A stretch of DNA of 64,000 nucleotides from Anaerostipes rhamnosivorans. GTDB taxonomy: Bacteria; Bacillota; Clostridia; Lachnospirales; Lachnospiraceae. Made by a program: the position numbers and the translations under genes. Positions within the stretch are counted from its first letter, which is position 1. The number at the start of each line of letters is the position of its first letter. Below, piece by piece: positions 16,624 through 25,302 of the stretch. The notes under the pieces were generated by a model, which had not been told where the DNA came from, searched no databases, and saw nothing but the letters and a program-made list of their open reading frames with translations. The stretch lies in NCBI RefSeq assembly GCF_005280655.1, contig NZ_CP040058.1, positions 3,014,001 through 3,078,000 on the forward strand, given 5' to 3'.

Positions 16624-17496
16624 TCATTTCTTTTGAAATACTTTGATCGCCTTTTTTACATCTTCCTTGACCGCCTCTGTGGCCGCCAGGGACATAGAAT
16701 CGTAAAACAGCGGCTTTGTTTCATCTTCCCAGTATTCTTTGGAAGCCTTTCCGCCTGCCGTGTTCATGTAAGTATAATAGTTCACCTTGCAGATGCCGTT
16801 TTCAATGGCAATCTTGTAATCTTCCTCTGATACCCCGGATCCTCCGTGCATAACAAGAGGCACCTTGGCTGCATCCCTGATCCTTTTTACCCGCGGCAGA
16901 TCAAGCTTCGGTTCTGTCAGATATACCCCGTGGGTTGTTCCGAACGCCACAGCCAGACAGTCCACTCCGGTCTTCTCTACAAATTCTCTGGCGACCTCAG
17001 GATCTGTGTAAATATCATCTAGATTCTCATAGTCGTCTTTGTTATCAGAACCGGATCCTTCCCCCTGTACAACCTCCGAGGTGAAGATATGTCCCAGCTC
17101 AGCCTCCACGCTGGCGCCAACCGCATGGGCGATTTTTACGATCTCCGCTGTTTCCTTTACATTGTCCTCAAAACTTTTGGCAGACGCATCGTACATTACG
17201 GAAGTAAAGCCGAGGTGGAGTGCCTGCACACATCGCTCAAAACTGCTTCCATGGTCCAGATGGAGTGCCACAGGCACTTTGGCCCGCTTTGCGTAGTATT
17301 TCAGGATCGGCCCGATCTCATCTAGGTCGATGAGATCGTCGTGACTCTGTGCGTGTTGTAAGATAACCGGGCAGTTTAGCTCTTCTGCTGCCTGAATGAT
17401 CCCCCGTATCGCCTCCAGTGTCGTGCCATTAAATGCGCCGACCGCTTTTTTCTCTGTTTTTGCCTGATCTAATAGATCTTTTAATGTAACTAACAA
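16624..17496 (-). CDS. Class II ketose-bisphosphate aldolase (second of three)
   Basis: A 290-residue class II aldolase. Motifs are VGAFNGTTLEAI, LHLDHGSSFE, EAELGHI, AFGTTHGVY, VMHGGSGVSEEDY and KVNYYTYMN. The start is taken as TTG at 17496, because AGGAGG lies seven bases upstream and inside any longer version. A longer linker with GEGSGSDNKDDYENLDDIY between EAELG and the next zinc ligand separates it from the other two aldolases in the window. It follows the galactitol-type PTS genes and would split their product, as GatY does for tagatose-1,6-bisphosphate; the actual substrate is open. Confidence 0.92.
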   Translation of the reverse strand: MLVTLKDLLDQAKTEKKAVGAFNGTTLEAIRGIIQAAEELNCPVILQHAQSHDDLIDLDEIGPILKYYAKRAKVPVALHLDHGSSFERCVQALHLGFTSVMYDASAKSFEDNVKETAEIVKIAHAVGASVEAELGHIFTSEVVQGEGSGSDNKDDYENLDDIYTDPEVAREFVEKTGVDCLAVAFGTTHGVYLTEPKLDLPRVKRIRDAAKVPLVMHGGSGVSEEDYKIAIENGICKVNYYTYMNTAGGKASKEYWEDETKPLFYDSMSLAATEAVKEDVKKAIKVFQKK

Positions 17497-17577
17497 TTGA
17501 TATCCTCCTGTTTCAATGACTTCACGCTTATCTATACCCAAAAGGGCATCCCGTGTTTTATGCCCTGTGTCTATATG

Positions 17578-18078
17578 CTACTGTTTCCCAAGTTTTCTCA
17601 AACGCTCTCTTCCCTGGGATCTTGCCTTGGATACGAGAGATTCAGGGTTGACTTTTGCGTCCAGGTCATAAAAGAACTCTTCCAGCTCCTTTTCACCAGA
17701 AAACTCAGATATCCTGACCCAGTACCTTCCTTTCAGGAGGCCGCCGTTGTCGATGGTCATATACATTCTCGTATTGCCCGCCAAAGGCCGCATGCTGTAT
17801 TTCCTGATCTGGTTTATCTCATATTTATGGCTTCTGCCATAAGCGCAAAACTCAATGGATTTGTCTCTGTCAAGCAGGACCTCCGATGGGTTGCTCAGAG
17901 ACACAAAAACGTTCCAGACATTATAAACGCACAGACCAAGGACCAACAAATACAGAAGCTGGTGTCCCCCGGCAAAGAACTGGAAGAGACAAAATGCTCC
18001 AATGGCTCCGGTAAAAATTCCAGGCAGCGTCATCTGTATGAAAAAATGAGATGGTTGATATAGATAGCGTTTCATCAT
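17578..18078 (-). CDS. Membrane protein with two N-terminal hydrophobic segments and a PH-like domain
   Basis: 166 residues. Two adjacent hydrophobic segments (about residues 17-33 and 40-60) are followed by a soluble C-terminal domain of about 90 residues that looks like the small beta-rich PH-like domains of bacterial membrane proteins (SNPSEVLLDRDKSIEFCAYG, then IRKYSMRPLAGNTRMYMTID). No catalytic motif is seen. It lies 14 bases after the EIIC gene and before the aldolase, so it is co-transcribed with the PTS cassette. Function unknown. Confidence 0.7.
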   Translation of the reverse strand: MMKRYLYQPSHFFIQMTLPGIFTGAIGAFCLFQFFAGGHQLLYLLVLGLCVYNVWNVFVSLSNPSEVLLDRDKSIEFCAYGRSHKYEINQIRKYSMRPLAGNTRMYMTIDNGGLLKGRYWVRISEFSGEKELEEFFYDLDAKVNPESLVSKARSQGRERLRKLGKQ

Positions 18079-18091
18079 TTTTTACCTTTCT

Positions 18092-19453
18092 TTATGCGTC
18101 AGCATGTAATTCTTTTGCTTCCTTGATGATACGTTTCCGGTTCATCAGTGCCAGCCCCACGGCTATTACAACTGCAATGATAACTCCCACAGCTCCGATG
18201 GAATGGGCCTTTACAAGGATCCATGACAACGGGTTGGCTCCGTCACAGATTGAGGAGATGGTCGCAGCCCCTTTTGGAATCGCAAAGTTGATAGATTTTG
18301 CTACGGCAGTGATGGATGGTGCAAGGTCTGTGGAAATATAAAGTCCTCCTACCAGGCAGACAATACCTGTGATCAAAGCACGGAATCCATTTCCTCCTAC
18401 CAAAGGCACGATCAGTACAAACATATACGGCAGAACAGATAAGTCTGTCATCGGAAGCACTGTATTACCCGGAAGTACTACTGCCAAAAATACTGCCAGC
18501 GGAACTAAGATCAGGGAAACAGTCAGACACACTGGATGTCCCACTCCAACAGCGGAGTCAAGTCCAATATAAATCTTTCCTCTGTTTGCAAACTTAGATG
18601 ATACAAATTCCTGTGCTGCGTCAGAGATTGGCATCAGACCTTCCATTAACAGAGCTGCCATCTTTGGGATCAGCACCATGACGGCACCTAGGGTGACACC
18701 GATCTGCAGTACACTCTGGAGATTATTACCCGCCAGTGCTGCGATGACGATACCAAGGACTGTTCCCACAAGCATCGGTTCTCCGAACACCCCAAAACGT
18801 TTCTGTAGTTTTTCAATATCTACATTGATGTTTTTTACTCCTGGGATGCAATCAATGATCTTATCAACAACAATTGCAATCGGTACAAATGCCGCTGTAA
18901 AACCATGGGGAATGGATACTCCCGGCATTCCAAGGGTCTCCTCAACTTTTGGCGCCGTATAGTCACCGATAACCATAACGATGACCATGTTGATGATCGC
19001 TGCGATCACTCCGTAAGCAAAATTTCCGGTCAGCGCATAGATCAGGGAACCTGTAAATGCGAAGTGCCAGTAATTCCAAATGTCCACATCCAGCGTCTGT
19101 GTTGTATTTGTGAGCAGCATGACAATATTAACGATCAATCCGATGGGGATGATGATCAGGCCGATGGTAGTACCAAAGGCAATCGCTGACGCCGCCGGCC
19201 AGCCGATATCTACTGTAGAAAGTGCCAGTCCGAAGCGCTGAGCCATCTGTTGAACTGCTGGTGCCAGGTTTTCTCCCATCAGTCCAGTAACCAGATTCAA
19301 CCCAATAAAGCCGATTCCTACGGTCAGGCCTCCGCGCAGGGCCTTTCCAAATTTAGCCCCTAATACTACACCGATGATCGTCAAGATGATCGGCATCATG
19401 ACACTGGCGCCAAGTTGGTTAATATAACTAAATACATCAATAATCGCTTGCAT
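18092..19453 (-). CDS. PTS system galactitol-type EIIC component
   Basis: A 453-residue polytopic permease of the GatC family: MQAIIDVFSYINQLGASVMMPI, GFIGLNLVTGLMGENLAPAVQ and the C-terminal VIAVGLALMNRKRI. It has around ten or more hydrophobic segments and the usual GatC length. It would import a hexitol or pentitol with phosphorylation by the adjoining EIIB. The start follows AAAAAAGGAGGATTATT. Confidence 0.94.
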   Translation of the reverse strand: MQAIIDVFSYINQLGASVMMPIILTIIGVVLGAKFGKALRGGLTVGIGFIGLNLVTGLMGENLAPAVQQMAQRFGLALSTVDIGWPAASAIAFGTTIGLIIIPIGLIVNIVMLLTNTTQTLDVDIWNYWHFAFTGSLIYALTGNFAYGVIAAIINMVIVMVIGDYTAPKVEETLGMPGVSIPHGFTAAFVPIAIVVDKIIDCIPGVKNINVDIEKLQKRFGVFGEPMLVGTVLGIVIAALAGNNLQSVLQIGVTLGAVMVLIPKMAALLMEGLMPISDAAQEFVSSKFANRGKIYIGLDSAVGVGHPVCLTVSLILVPLAVFLAVVLPGNTVLPMTDLSVLPYMFVLIVPLVGGNGFRALITGIVCLVGGLYISTDLAPSITAVAKSINFAIPKGAATISSICDGANPLSWILVKAHSIGAVGVIIAVVIAVGLALMNRKRIIKEAKELHADA

Positions 19454-19485
19454 AATAATCCTCCTTTTTTATCCTCTTCTCCTTA

Positions 19486-19770
19486 TTACTTCTGCATCTC
19501 TTCCAAGATAGAAGCATACAGCTTATCTACTCCAACTCCGGTTAACAGTGGTAGTCCAGCCAATACAGGACACTTCACATCGCCGCTGACTAACGTAGTA
19601 GAAACACAAAAATCAACGTTTCCGGATTTCTCAACGACCTCTGAAACCTGGCATTGTTCGATTTTGTATTTTCCCGCAAAACCGTGTTCGTCCAAATAAG
19701 CTGAAATTTTCTGGTTTGCAACAGTTGATGTTGCGACTCCTGATCCACATGCAATTAAAATTTTCTTCAT
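19486..19770 (-). CDS. PTS system galactitol-type EIIB component
   Basis: A 94-residue protein with the GatB phosphorylation loop ACGSGVATST, where Cys8 carries the phosphate. The rest matches the small alpha/beta fold of the family, including QCQVSEV and LLTGVGVDKL. It lies between EIIA and EIIC. Confidence 0.94.
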   Translation of the reverse strand: MKKILIACGSGVATSTVANQKISAYLDEHGFAGKYKIEQCQVSEVVEKSGNVDFCVSTTLVSGDVKCPVLAGLPLLTGVGVDKLYASILEEMQK

Positions 19771-19820
19771 GATACATTCTCCTTTATATATAAATTATTA
19801 ATAAGTTCTATTTTGGGCTG

Positions 19821-20285
19821 TCAATTGATCAGATCACCTAAGACTTCTTCAATCTTCTCCACGCTGCCTGATTTAAGTACCGCCAATACATTCTGATCCT
19901 GGCATGCCTCGATGAGTTTTTGCAGCAGTCCCAGCTGTTCTTCTTTTTTCTTGATGGCCAGCATAAACAGAAGGGACACGCTGGTTTTCTCCCCCTCCAT
20001 TCCCATGACACAAAAATCCACAGGTTCATCCAGCACGCCCAGACAGATGGCAGGCTTTTTCACATATTCAGGATCTGTATGAGGGATTGCCACATTGATG
20101 TCTCCGGTGGGAAGTCCAGTAGGGAAGTTCTCTTCCCGTTTTATAATGGCGTCATGGAACTCGTCTGTCACATAACCCTCCCCGAACATGGCATCTGCCA
20201 TCTGCCCCAGCACATCTTTATCACTGGAACCTGACAAAGAAACTGCAAGGTAATGTTTGTCTGTGTTATTGGTTATCATCTTCAT
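19821..20285 (-). CDS. PTS system galactitol/fructose-type EIIA component
   Basis: A 154-residue EIIA of the fructose/mannitol/galactitol group. His69 in NVAIPHTDPEYV is the phosphorylated residue. The ATG at 20285 follows AAGGAG at seven bases and overlaps the end of the regulator gene by 20 bases, so regulator and PTS form one operon. GatA proteins share this length and the C-terminal leucine-rich helix. Confidence 0.93.
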   Translation of the reverse strand: MKMITNNTDKHYLAVSLSGSSDKDVLGQMADAMFGEGYVTDEFHDAIIKREENFPTGLPTGDINVAIPHTDPEYVKKPAICLGVLDEPVDFCVMGMEGEKTSVSLLFMLAIKKKEEQLGLLQKLIEACQDQNVLAVLKSGSVEKIEEVLGDLIN

Positions 20286-22332
20286 TGTCTTTCTCCTTAT
20301 CATTTCTTGTTTCTAGATTTTTTAAAGTTTGCAGCAATGCTTTTGCATCCGGCATGGAATCTAATTTCTTCCGTATGTTTTCATTGCCGAAGATCATCAT
20401 CAGATCATAGATGGCACTGTTGATACTTTTTGCGCTTTGGATGCTCATTCCGACCACATATCTCACCGGATCATTGGTTCCGCTGTGAAAATCTATAGGT
20501 TCTTTTAGTCTTAAGATCGATGCCGCCTCCTCGACCACACCCTGTTCGGCACTTGCATGGGGCAGTGCAGTCTCAGGGCAGACCACAATATAAGGACCAT
20601 TTTTCTTAATGTTCATGACCATTTCTTCCACATATTCCGATTTCACTGCCCCTGTTTCCAAAAGCAGCTTACCCGACTGCCGCACTGCATCCTCCCAGTC
20701 TTTGGCCAGATACTCCACCTGGATCCTTTCCTCAGACAGCAGATCATAAAATGCTCCCTGGATATTGGCGTCAGACAGACTGGCTGTATCGGGTACCTTC
20801 TCTTTTACTGTCTGGTCACTTCCCTCGCGGATGTCCAAGACCATCCTCTGGATATCCAGAATGTCATCCTTATTAAGCATCGGTGAACGTACTTCCACGC
20901 AAGGCAGGTTCACATTGTCCAGCGGGATCGTGGAAATGATCATCTGGGTTCCATTTGTCTCGATCTCCTTCATATTATGGAAGGAAGAAATACTCACAAC
21001 CTCGATCATGTCATCCAGCATCTGGAGTTTCGCCAGCATAAACTGTGCCGTTCCTCTTCCAGTAGCACAGACAAGGGCCACTTTTACCTTCTTACTTTTT
21101 TCGGTCTCAGCCCGCTCCTTTTCCAGAACTGAGGCAAAGTAAAGTACCATAAACGACATTTCATCCTCAGAAAACTTTTTCCCCACATACTCCTCCAGGG
21201 AACCAAGATGCTGCCGGACATTTTCAAAAATCTTCGGATAGTCCTGCTTTAATGTATCTTTTAAAGGATTCACCAGGATCTCACCGTTTTTTAAACGGTG
21301 GACCGCGGATTTCATATGGGCCACAAGCAGATCATACAGGGAAAAATCCAGGTAAAAATCAATTCCAAAGCAGGTGGAAATCTGATAGATGGTCTCCGCT
21401 ATCATCACCTTTAATTCCAGCGCATTTGTTTTTTGGGCATCGTCCTTTAGGTAGCTTTTTCCGTTCAGGCATTCTGTATAATACAGAATCTCTACCTCAC
21501 GAATATCTATGTCGTGCATTTCTGATATTTTCTCAAATAAGTTTTTACTGAACGTATATTTGGAACCTTCCTTCAGATAATTCCACTCGTTTGTATAATA
21601 GCCGGGCAGGAACTGCCTTCTTGTGATCCTGTTGGTGATGATCGTTAACTCCGTCACCGCTTCAAAGAAAGAATAGTCCGCAAAAAATGTCTGAAGTGCT
21701 TCTTCCTCTTCCAGAATGCAATTTTTGATCATCTCGTAATTTCCCAGACTGTCCGCTTCCTTGAGCAGCAGGTTCCAGAAAACGCTTAGATTATAGCCAT
21801 TCTTATAGTAATTATCGTCTCCGTTCACTTCCAGCAATTTAAGAATCCCGTTCCTGATCTCCATCTCGGGCGCTTCGATGATGTAACCGCGTCTGACCTG
21901 TGACACCAGCGTCATGCCGTTTTCCTTAAACCAGGCTTTTAATTCTTGAAAGTCCTGTAGCAGCGTATTGCGGCTGACTCCGATCTTTTCTTTCAGCTGG
22001 TCTACGGTCACATATCCATTTGCGTTCAAAAGGATCATCGCAAGGATCGTGGAACGCTCTTTTTTTGAAAGGTAATAGGTATAGAAGTCATATTCTGAAA
22101 TCATTTTTTCAAATGCCCGTATGTCGATCTTCGCATCAGATTCGATCCATAATTTCCCCTCAGCATCCGAAGCAATAACAGGCAGATGATGCGTTTCCAG
22201 ATCTTTATTCAGCTCTTTTATATCCGCCCGAATGGTCCTCTCCTGTATGTTATATGTCTCCTCCAACTCAGAAACATCTGCATGAATACCAAGAATCAAA
22301 TCCTTCAGGATCTTATTACTTCTTCTGTTCAT
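20266..22332 (-). CDS. PRD/PTS transcriptional regulator of the galactitol-type cassette
   Basis: 688 residues: HTH domains (about 1-160, SVSRNT-type second motif GVSRNTLLQDFQELKAW), two PRDs (about 180-400), an EIIB-GatB-like domain with VCATGRGTAQ carrying a phosphorylatable Cys (about residues 415-500) and a C-terminal EIIA with LPHASAEQG. It heads the PTS operon and overlaps EIIA, so it is most likely the specific activator or antiterminator. Phosphorylation by the PTS would report substrate supply. The tail is unusually acidic and Lys-rich (RNDKEKDNEDDNQ). Confidence 0.92.
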   Translation of the reverse strand: MNRRSNKILKDLILGIHADVSELEETYNIQERTIRADIKELNKDLETHHLPVIASDAEGKLWIESDAKIDIRAFEKMISEYDFYTYYLSKKERSTILAMILLNANGYVTVDQLKEKIGVSRNTLLQDFQELKAWFKENGMTLVSQVRRGYIIEAPEMEIRNGILKLLEVNGDDNYYKNGYNLSVFWNLLLKEADSLGNYEMIKNCILEEEEALQTFFADYSFFEAVTELTIITNRITRRQFLPGYYTNEWNYLKEGSKYTFSKNLFEKISEMHDIDIREVEILYYTECLNGKSYLKDDAQKTNALELKVMIAETIYQISTCFGIDFYLDFSLYDLLVAHMKSAVHRLKNGEILVNPLKDTLKQDYPKIFENVRQHLGSLEEYVGKKFSEDEMSFMVLYFASVLEKERAETEKSKKVKVALVCATGRGTAQFMLAKLQMLDDMIEVVSISSFHNMKEIETNGTQMIISTIPLDNVNLPCVEVRSPMLNKDDILDIQRMVLDIREGSDQTVKEKVPDTASLSDANIQGAFYDLLSEERIQVEYLAKDWEDAVRQSGKLLLETGAVKSEYVEEMVMNIKKNGPYIVVCPETALPHASAEQGVVEEAASILRLKEPIDFHSGTNDPVRYVVGMSIQSAKSINSAIYDLMMIFGNENIRKKLDSMPDAKALLQTLKNLETRNDKEKDNEDDNQ

Positions 22333-22472
22333 TTTTCTCCTCCTTGAGCTTAATTCTATTCTAAATCTATTTTATTCGACAAAAAAGTCCAAACAAATGC
22401 AAAACAAATACATTAAATTGGGTTATTTTCCGGCAGCCAATTCTTTGATATCTGACTCTTTACTGTTTATTG

Positions 22473-22528
22473 TAATTAAAATCAGGACAGAAATCCGTTC
22501 TTTTGGATTTCTGTCCTGATTTTAATTA
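22473..22528. terminator. Bidirectional terminator-like perfect hairpin
   Basis: A perfect stem of 23-24 bp (AATTAAAATCAGGACAGAAA... ) with an eight-base loop lies between the cassette regulator and the upstream short reading frame. On the minus strand it would stop transcription coming from the second regulator. Confidence 0.8.
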
Positions 22529-22577
22529 TCACGATTCAGTTTTTTGGCAAATGACACAGTGCCTTTTGGCGTTTCTT

Positions 22578-22697
22578 CTATCCGGAAAGGCAGGGAACAG
22601 GATGGCACCCCGTTTTCATGAAATTGGGATCTACTTGCCCTTCATCAATATCGTGAACCAATTCCAGCGGGCATGTAAACTCATGACGGATCTTCAA
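22578..22697 (-). pseudogene. Possible remnant of an HxlR-type regulator (39 codons)
   Basis: A short frame begins at TTG (22697) after a good AAGGAGG and reads KIRHEFTCPLELVHDID before losing similarity and stopping at 22578. The start resembles HxlR regulators (CPLE...HDI.GKWK), so this may be a gene broken by deletions or frameshifts, or a genuine small protein. The following perfect hairpin would end its transcript. Confidence 0.35.
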
Positions 22698-22781
22698 TAC
22701 AAGCACCTCCTTCTTTTCTACTTTCAAAACAAAAGGCGGAAATCTATTTTGATCGTCCGCCTTTCATCAATTTCTTCTATA

Positions 22782-24710
22782 TTAAATTGTATCTGTGCTG
22801 TTAATGCCTGTCTCCAGCGCTTCTTTTACTAACCGGATAAAATTAGGATATGTTGGATCCTCCACCAGACGTTCCACCAGAGATTTGTCTGCGAACATTT
22901 TGGAGAAATAATCCCAGAGCTGAAAGGCCTGCGGATTATTTTTTCCAATGTGCATCAGCATTACAAGGTGGACTTCGTTCTTCTCCTCATCCCAAATGAC
23001 AGGCTCCTTGGATACACACACAGCCACAAAGGTATCCGATGAAACTGCATACATGGGATGGGGCACCGCGATCTGTTTGCTGAAAAATGTACTTCCGATC
23101 TCCTCCCTCTGGAGAACCTGGGAGTAAAGGTTCTCTACCTCAAAATAGGCGGTGGATTTCTCGCAGAGCATGCTGAGCACTTCTTCCTTGTTGGATGATC
23201 TCACACTGGAAAATAGCTCTGGGTGGAAGATCTCCGCCACATCCTCTATGTCCTTGAATCCATCAATGTTTAATTTAATGTTCATATAGTCATGCTGGTT
23301 GGGAAATGTATCCACATACATCGCCAAGCCTTTTTCAAAAAACTCTTCCTTTTCCGTTGTCAGAAAGATGTCGTATTCATCCAGCATATCCTCCGTCACA
23401 TCCATGGGATTTACAAAGTCGATGACAGAGACATACTCAGAAAACCATTTTAATAGCGTCTGCTTCATGAGAAGCGTCATACTGTTTTTTAATGCGGAGA
23501 TCACCAGGATCCTTTTGTTCCCCTGCCGGCTGTTTAATTCCAAAAGGCTGCTGTAGAAGTGGACAGCCAGAAGCGCCACCTCATCCTCGGATACTCTCTT
23601 TCCATACTGCTGATGGAGCAGAAAGGCAAAGTATGCCCCAATGTCATATCCCAGAGGAAACGTCTCACGGATATAGTTCAGCATATCATTTTTCACCTGC
23701 ATATCGTACTTTATGCGGATACTCAGTGACATACAGTGCAACGCCAGAGTAATCCTTAAGTTAATGTTGTCTGTAAAATCTACTCCGAAGTTCCTCTTGA
23801 TCTCCTCAAATGCCTGGGAAATAAAATTGTCCATCTCCTGGGTGATAGTATCGGAATCTCTGTTATTGCCCTGGCCCTTCAGGTACAAAGAAAAGTATCG
23901 GATTTCCTCCTCTGTGACCTTTAAGAAAAACCTGCGGCTGATCTTTCCAAAGACCGCTTTTGCGATCTCATACTCGTTTCCCAGCTGTTCTGTGATATCC
24001 AGTTCCCCCGGCTGTATGTAAAAGCCCTCTCCCATCCGGCCGATCATGATATTCAGAAACAAGATAGCATTGTTAAAATCCGTATCCATAATATGATATT
24101 TATAATTGACGAAAATATCGGTCAGTATATTCTTAATCTTAGCCAGCTGTCTCTCGTCGATATACACCATACCCTGTTCATTTTTTATGTGGGCCAGATA
24201 GAGATCCTGCTCTGCCAGACAGCGCCTTTTGTTGATCTCATACCCGTCGATCATGATCTTATTACTGCTTTTCAAAAGCTCCAGCTGAAACTTCTCCAGT
24301 ATTTCTTCTACCTTTTTTAAATCATTCTGCAGTGTGGATCTTGACACATAAAACTTATCTTCCAGCTCCATAACCGACACGGCTCTGTGTCTGTTCAGAA
24401 GTAAAAGCAGTATTTTGCTGATGCGGCTTGTAGGATAATTGAGAGATACCGTTGTATACTGCTGGTACAGAGAGTTCACAAATGCAGAAAATTCATCATA
24501 GTTTTTCACTTGGATACAGCTCCCCTTGGAAGCCTTAGAGACCAATTCCGCACATGTCTCATCCATCAATTCCTTTTTAATCACTTTCATATCACCCTGA
24601 ACCGTCCTAAGACTCACATCCAGTTTCTTCGCAAAATGAGACGCCGTCAGGTACTCATCAGAATGATTACAAAATTCTAATAAAATTTCAATTTGCCGTT
24701 GATTTAACAT
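22782..24710 (-). CDS. PRD/PTS transcriptional regulator, second in the cassette
   Basis: 642 residues with HTH domains (ASHFAKKLDVSLRTVQGDMK; then FYVSRSTLQNDLKKVEEIL), two PRDs (about 180-400), a degenerate EIIB-like domain (VISALKNSMTLLMKQ, with no cysteine in the loop) and a C-terminal EIIA with AVPHPMY. It resembles MtlR/ManR-type activators. It is transcribed in the same direction as the galactitol cassette, separated by a terminator, and lies inside the flanking inverted repeats, so both regulators may control the same genes or different steps. Confidence 0.9.
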   Translation of the reverse strand: MLNQRQIEILLEFCNHSDEYLTASHFAKKLDVSLRTVQGDMKVIKKELMDETCAELVSKASKGSCIQVKNYDEFSAFVNSLYQQYTTVSLNYPTSRISKILLLLLNRHRAVSVMELEDKFYVSRSTLQNDLKKVEEILEKFQLELLKSSNKIMIDGYEINKRRCLAEQDLYLAHIKNEQGMVYIDERQLAKIKNILTDIFVNYKYHIMDTDFNNAILFLNIMIGRMGEGFYIQPGELDITEQLGNEYEIAKAVFGKISRRFFLKVTEEEIRYFSLYLKGQGNNRDSDTITQEMDNFISQAFEEIKRNFGVDFTDNINLRITLALHCMSLSIRIKYDMQVKNDMLNYIRETFPLGYDIGAYFAFLLHQQYGKRVSEDEVALLAVHFYSSLLELNSRQGNKRILVISALKNSMTLLMKQTLLKWFSEYVSVIDFVNPMDVTEDMLDEYDIFLTTEKEEFFEKGLAMYVDTFPNQHDYMNIKLNIDGFKDIEDVAEIFHPELFSSVRSSNKEEVLSMLCEKSTAYFEVENLYSQVLQREEIGSTFFSKQIAVPHPMYAVSSDTFVAVCVSKEPVIWDEEKNEVHLVMLMHIGKNNPQAFQLWDYFSKMFADKSLVERLVEDPTYPNFIRLVKEALETGINSTDTI

Positions 24711-24776
24711 TCAAATCCCTCTTTTGTGCTGCTGTTCAATCCGCCTAATAATACGAATCTATTATACCTTATCGCG

Positions 24777-24889
24777 CGGAGCGCGCCAAGCCCTGAAAGG
24801 GCATAACATACGGGATGCCCTGTGGGTATACCTTATCGCGCAAAGCGCGTCCACCCGGAGGGTATAAAACACGGGATGCCCTACTGAGT
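24777..24889. repeat. Short tandem GC-rich motifs outside the right repeat arm
   Basis: CTTATCGCGCGGAGCGCG and CTTATCGCGCAAAGCGCG occur about 60 bases apart, each followed by a GGGATGCCCT-type motif. The inverse (GGCGCGCTTTGCGCGATAA) occurs near 14918-14936 beside the left arm, so the inverted similarity extends patchily beyond the 212 bp. Confidence 0.6.
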
Positions 24890-25101
24890 ATGAGTTATTT
24901 ACCACTATTTCCGTCACGCTTTTGAAATGCGCTCCTCCAATAGTGGTAAATAACTTTCGTAAAGTGGCTCCTTTTGCTCCTATCAGTTTACATTTTGTGT
25001 GTTTTCATTAAACGTTACATATTCGTTCAGGCTTACTGGCAGTTCGTTAGAGAATAGATGAAATTTATAAAAATATAAGGTGCCATCCTACGATAGTTTT
25101 T
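24890..25101 (-). repeat. Right arm of the 212-bp inverted repeat (includes hairpin B5)
   Basis: Reverse complement of 15115-15326 with about nine differences. It holds hairpin B5 with stem TTATTTACCACTATT and the conserved loop. Together with the left arm it frames 15.3-24.9 kb. Confidence 0.88.
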
Positions 25102-25160
25102 CTCCGTTGTCGGAAGGAGGCCTTTCCAGAGCCGACTGGAGACAATGGAGAAAAACTATC
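25082..25160 (-). repeat. Hairpin repeat B6
   Basis: Flank AAGGTGCCATCCTACGATAG is followed by TTTTTCTCCGTTGTC, a 29-base loop nearly identical to the inverted loop of B1, and GACAATGGAGAAAAA. Stem bases differ from B1 while the loop is kept. A 61-codon frame across this repeat into the CRISPR array is not considered a gene. Confidence 0.75.
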
Positions 25161-25302
25161 GTAAATGGGGAAAGCTTGTGAAAAGAATTGACGATGCTAT
25201 GTTGTTAGGAATTTTGTGTATAAAAAGAAAGGTCCAATGGCAATGGATCTTTGGAAGTGAAGAATTAATCCAGATGCAAAAGCTAACAAACTTAAAAGAC
25301 TT

